27,105 nt of DNA, taken from contig DASVDW010000153.1 in the NCBI GenBank assembly GCA_036380925.1, positions 1 to 27,105 on the forward strand. Direction: 5' to 3'. Under the pieces are notes generated by a model, which saw nothing but the letters and a program-made list of their open reading frames with translations, made no database searches and was not told the DNA's origin. The first letter of the stretch is position 1. Every line of letters starts with the position of its first letter. Made by a program: the position numbers and the translations under genes. This DNA comes from JAICLV01 sp036380925 (GTDB lineage Bacteria; Actinomycetota; Actinomycetes; Acidothermales; Acidothermaceae). Positions 26,243-27,105 of this stretch are shown piece after piece.

Positions 26243-26989
26243 GTGAACCGCTCACAACGGTTGATCGCCGTAGCGGTCGCCGCGATACTCCTGGTTGGCG
26301 CCGTCGGCTGGGTCGCGCTCATCTCACCGCAACATCACAAGGTCTCGAAGCTGAAGGCCCAAGACGCCGCGCAGCAGCAAACGAACTCCTCGCTCCAGGG
26401 CCAGATCAGCCTGCGGACGAAGCAAGCGAAGGACGTGGTGGCCCAGGAAGCGAGAATCGCCGCGATCCAGCAACAGCTTCCCGCGAACGTCGGGCTCGCT
26501 GGGTATGTTCGCGCGCTGACCGCCGCTGCCGCGAAGACCGGTGTGGACCTGCAGTCGATCGCGCCGGGCGCACCGGCCGCCGTGACCGTGGCCAAGCCGA
26601 CCGTCGCTCCCGCCCCTGCCGCCGCTGCGCCCAGTGCGGCGCCGACCGCTTCGGCAAACGCGGCCGTGGCGGCCGCGCCGACGCCCGCCGCCCAGCCCGC
26701 CGCCCCGCCCGTGACAGTGGTTGGGCTCAACGCGATCCCGTTGCAGCTTCAGGTCGCTGGCAGCTACTTCCAAATCGAGCAGTTCCTCTCGCAGCTCGAG
26801 GGTCTCCAGCGCGCGACCAACGTCACGTCGGTTGACCTCGCGCCCGGCGGTCAGGTCGTCGGCGCGGCGGCTCCTCCGGCACATCCATGGGACGTGCTGA
26901 AGACCTCCATCTCACTTGACGTGTTCATGACCACCACACCGCTGGCCGTGCCGAGCGCTCAAGCGCCCACGCCGTCCCCGAGTCACTAG
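26243..26989 (+). CDS. pilO: Type IV pilus assembly protein PilO
   Basis: PilO, 248 residues, pairs with PilN in the membrane. A transmembrane helix (about 8-27) is followed by a coiled-coil (about 32-75), the segment LPANVGLAGYVRALTAAAAKTGVDLQSIAPG typical of the family, an inserted Ala/Pro-rich linker (about 112-155), and the last strand-helix part with GSYFQIEQFLSQLEGLQRA. The Ala/Pro linker is longer than in Gram-negative PilO. GTG 26243 lies one base after the pilN stop. Length is otherwise normal; the tail is Pro/Ser/Thr-rich. Confidence 0.9.
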   Translation: MNRSQRLIAVAVAAILLVGAVGWVALISPQHHKVSKLKAQDAAQQQTNSSLQGQISLRTKQAKDVVAQEARIAAIQQQLPANVGLAGYVRALTAAAAKTGVDLQSIAPGAPAAVTVAKPTVAPAPAAAAPSAAPTASANAAVAAAPTPAAQPAAPPVTVVGLNAIPLQLQVAGSYFQIEQFLSQLEGLQRATNVTSVDLAPGGQVVGAAAPPAHPWDVLKTSISLDVFMTTTPLAVPSAQAPTPSPSH

Positions 26990-26997
26990 GAAGCCTG

Positions 26998-27105
26998 ATG
27001 AGCCAGCCATCCACTCCGGTCGGCGACAGCGCGGCCGGAAGCCCTGACGCCAACCGGCGGCGTCTGCTCGTGATCGCGGCGAGCGCCGTGGTCGCAGTCG
27101 CCGCA
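26998..27105 (+). CDS. Partial membrane-anchored protein after pilO (window end)
   Basis: Only the first 36 codons are in the window. ATG 26998 has AGGAAG (26988-26993) just upstream and lies 8 bases after the pilO stop, so it belongs to the same operon. The visible residues are a polar N-terminus (MSQPSTPVGDSAAGSPDANRR) and the beginning of a hydrophobic helix (LLVIAASAVVAVAA). The position is that of pilP in other T4P operons, but PilP is a lipoprotein and no lipobox is visible in this part, so the identity is open. Confidence 0.7.
   Translation, partial: MSQPSTPVGDSAAGSPDANRRRLLVIAASAVVAVAA

Noticed and set aside
26958..26982. CTCAAG followed by CCCGAG, a possible seventh sigma-28 motif before the last gene
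   Set aside because: The spacing is only 13 bases, the -10 matches poorly, and it lies inside the pilO coding end; the last gene is probably in the pilO operon.

Overview
The window is high-GC DNA from an actinobacterium, probably a monoderm. The evidence is GTG starts, ATGA/GTGA stop-start overlaps, the rarA - DUF948 - DUF6167 - alaS - ruvX - mltG - aroE order, and a type IV pilus (T4P) locus with no outer-membrane secretin gene. I cannot name the genus. The promoter motif resembles what I recall for flagellated or zoospore-forming actinobacteria such as Actinoplanes.

Layout. 1-1270: an IS110-family insertion sequence whose left end is not resolved; it abuts rarA. 1276-8497: housekeeping genes on the + strand, mostly with 4-bp overlaps (rarA, DUF948 protein, DUF6167-like protein, alaS, ruvX, mltG, aroE). 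8498-11337: a signalling module of a Roadblock/LC7 protein, a DUF4388 protein and an MglA-like small GTPase. 11386-17392: a Wzy_C/O-antigen-ligase-like membrane protein overlapping pilB, then pilT and pilC. 17393-18739: two tandem type IV pilins, the first behind a c-di-GMP-I (GEMM-I) riboswitch. 18762-23550: four overlapping minor prepilin genes (FimT/GspH-like, a 604-residue PilV-like protein, PilW-like, PilX-like). 23585-24367: prepilin peptidase pilD. 24424-27105: pilM, pilN, pilO and the first 36 codons of another membrane-anchored protein.

Regulation is the most interesting part. The motif (C/G)TCAAG-N14/15-GCCGA(A/T), a sigma-28 (WhiG/FliA) type promoter, occurs in four gaps (before the Roadblock gene, the ligase gene, pilT and the first pilin). 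Weaker copies with the same spacing lie before the minor pilins and before pilM. The whole 18-kb T4P region therefore looks like one sigma-28 regulon. The first-pilin promoter would transcribe straight into a c-di-GMP-I riboswitch (about 17561-17637), and the N-terminus of PilB matches the c-di-GMP-binding MshEN repeat. If the sigma factor is WhiG and is held by a c-di-GMP-dependent anti-sigma (RsiG, as known in Streptomyces), c-di-GMP would act at three levels: promoter, riboswitch and assembly ATPase. The MglA/MglB-like GTPase module suggests spatial or polarity control of the pili, and the ligase-like protein suggests pilin or surface glycosylation; both are inferences from context.
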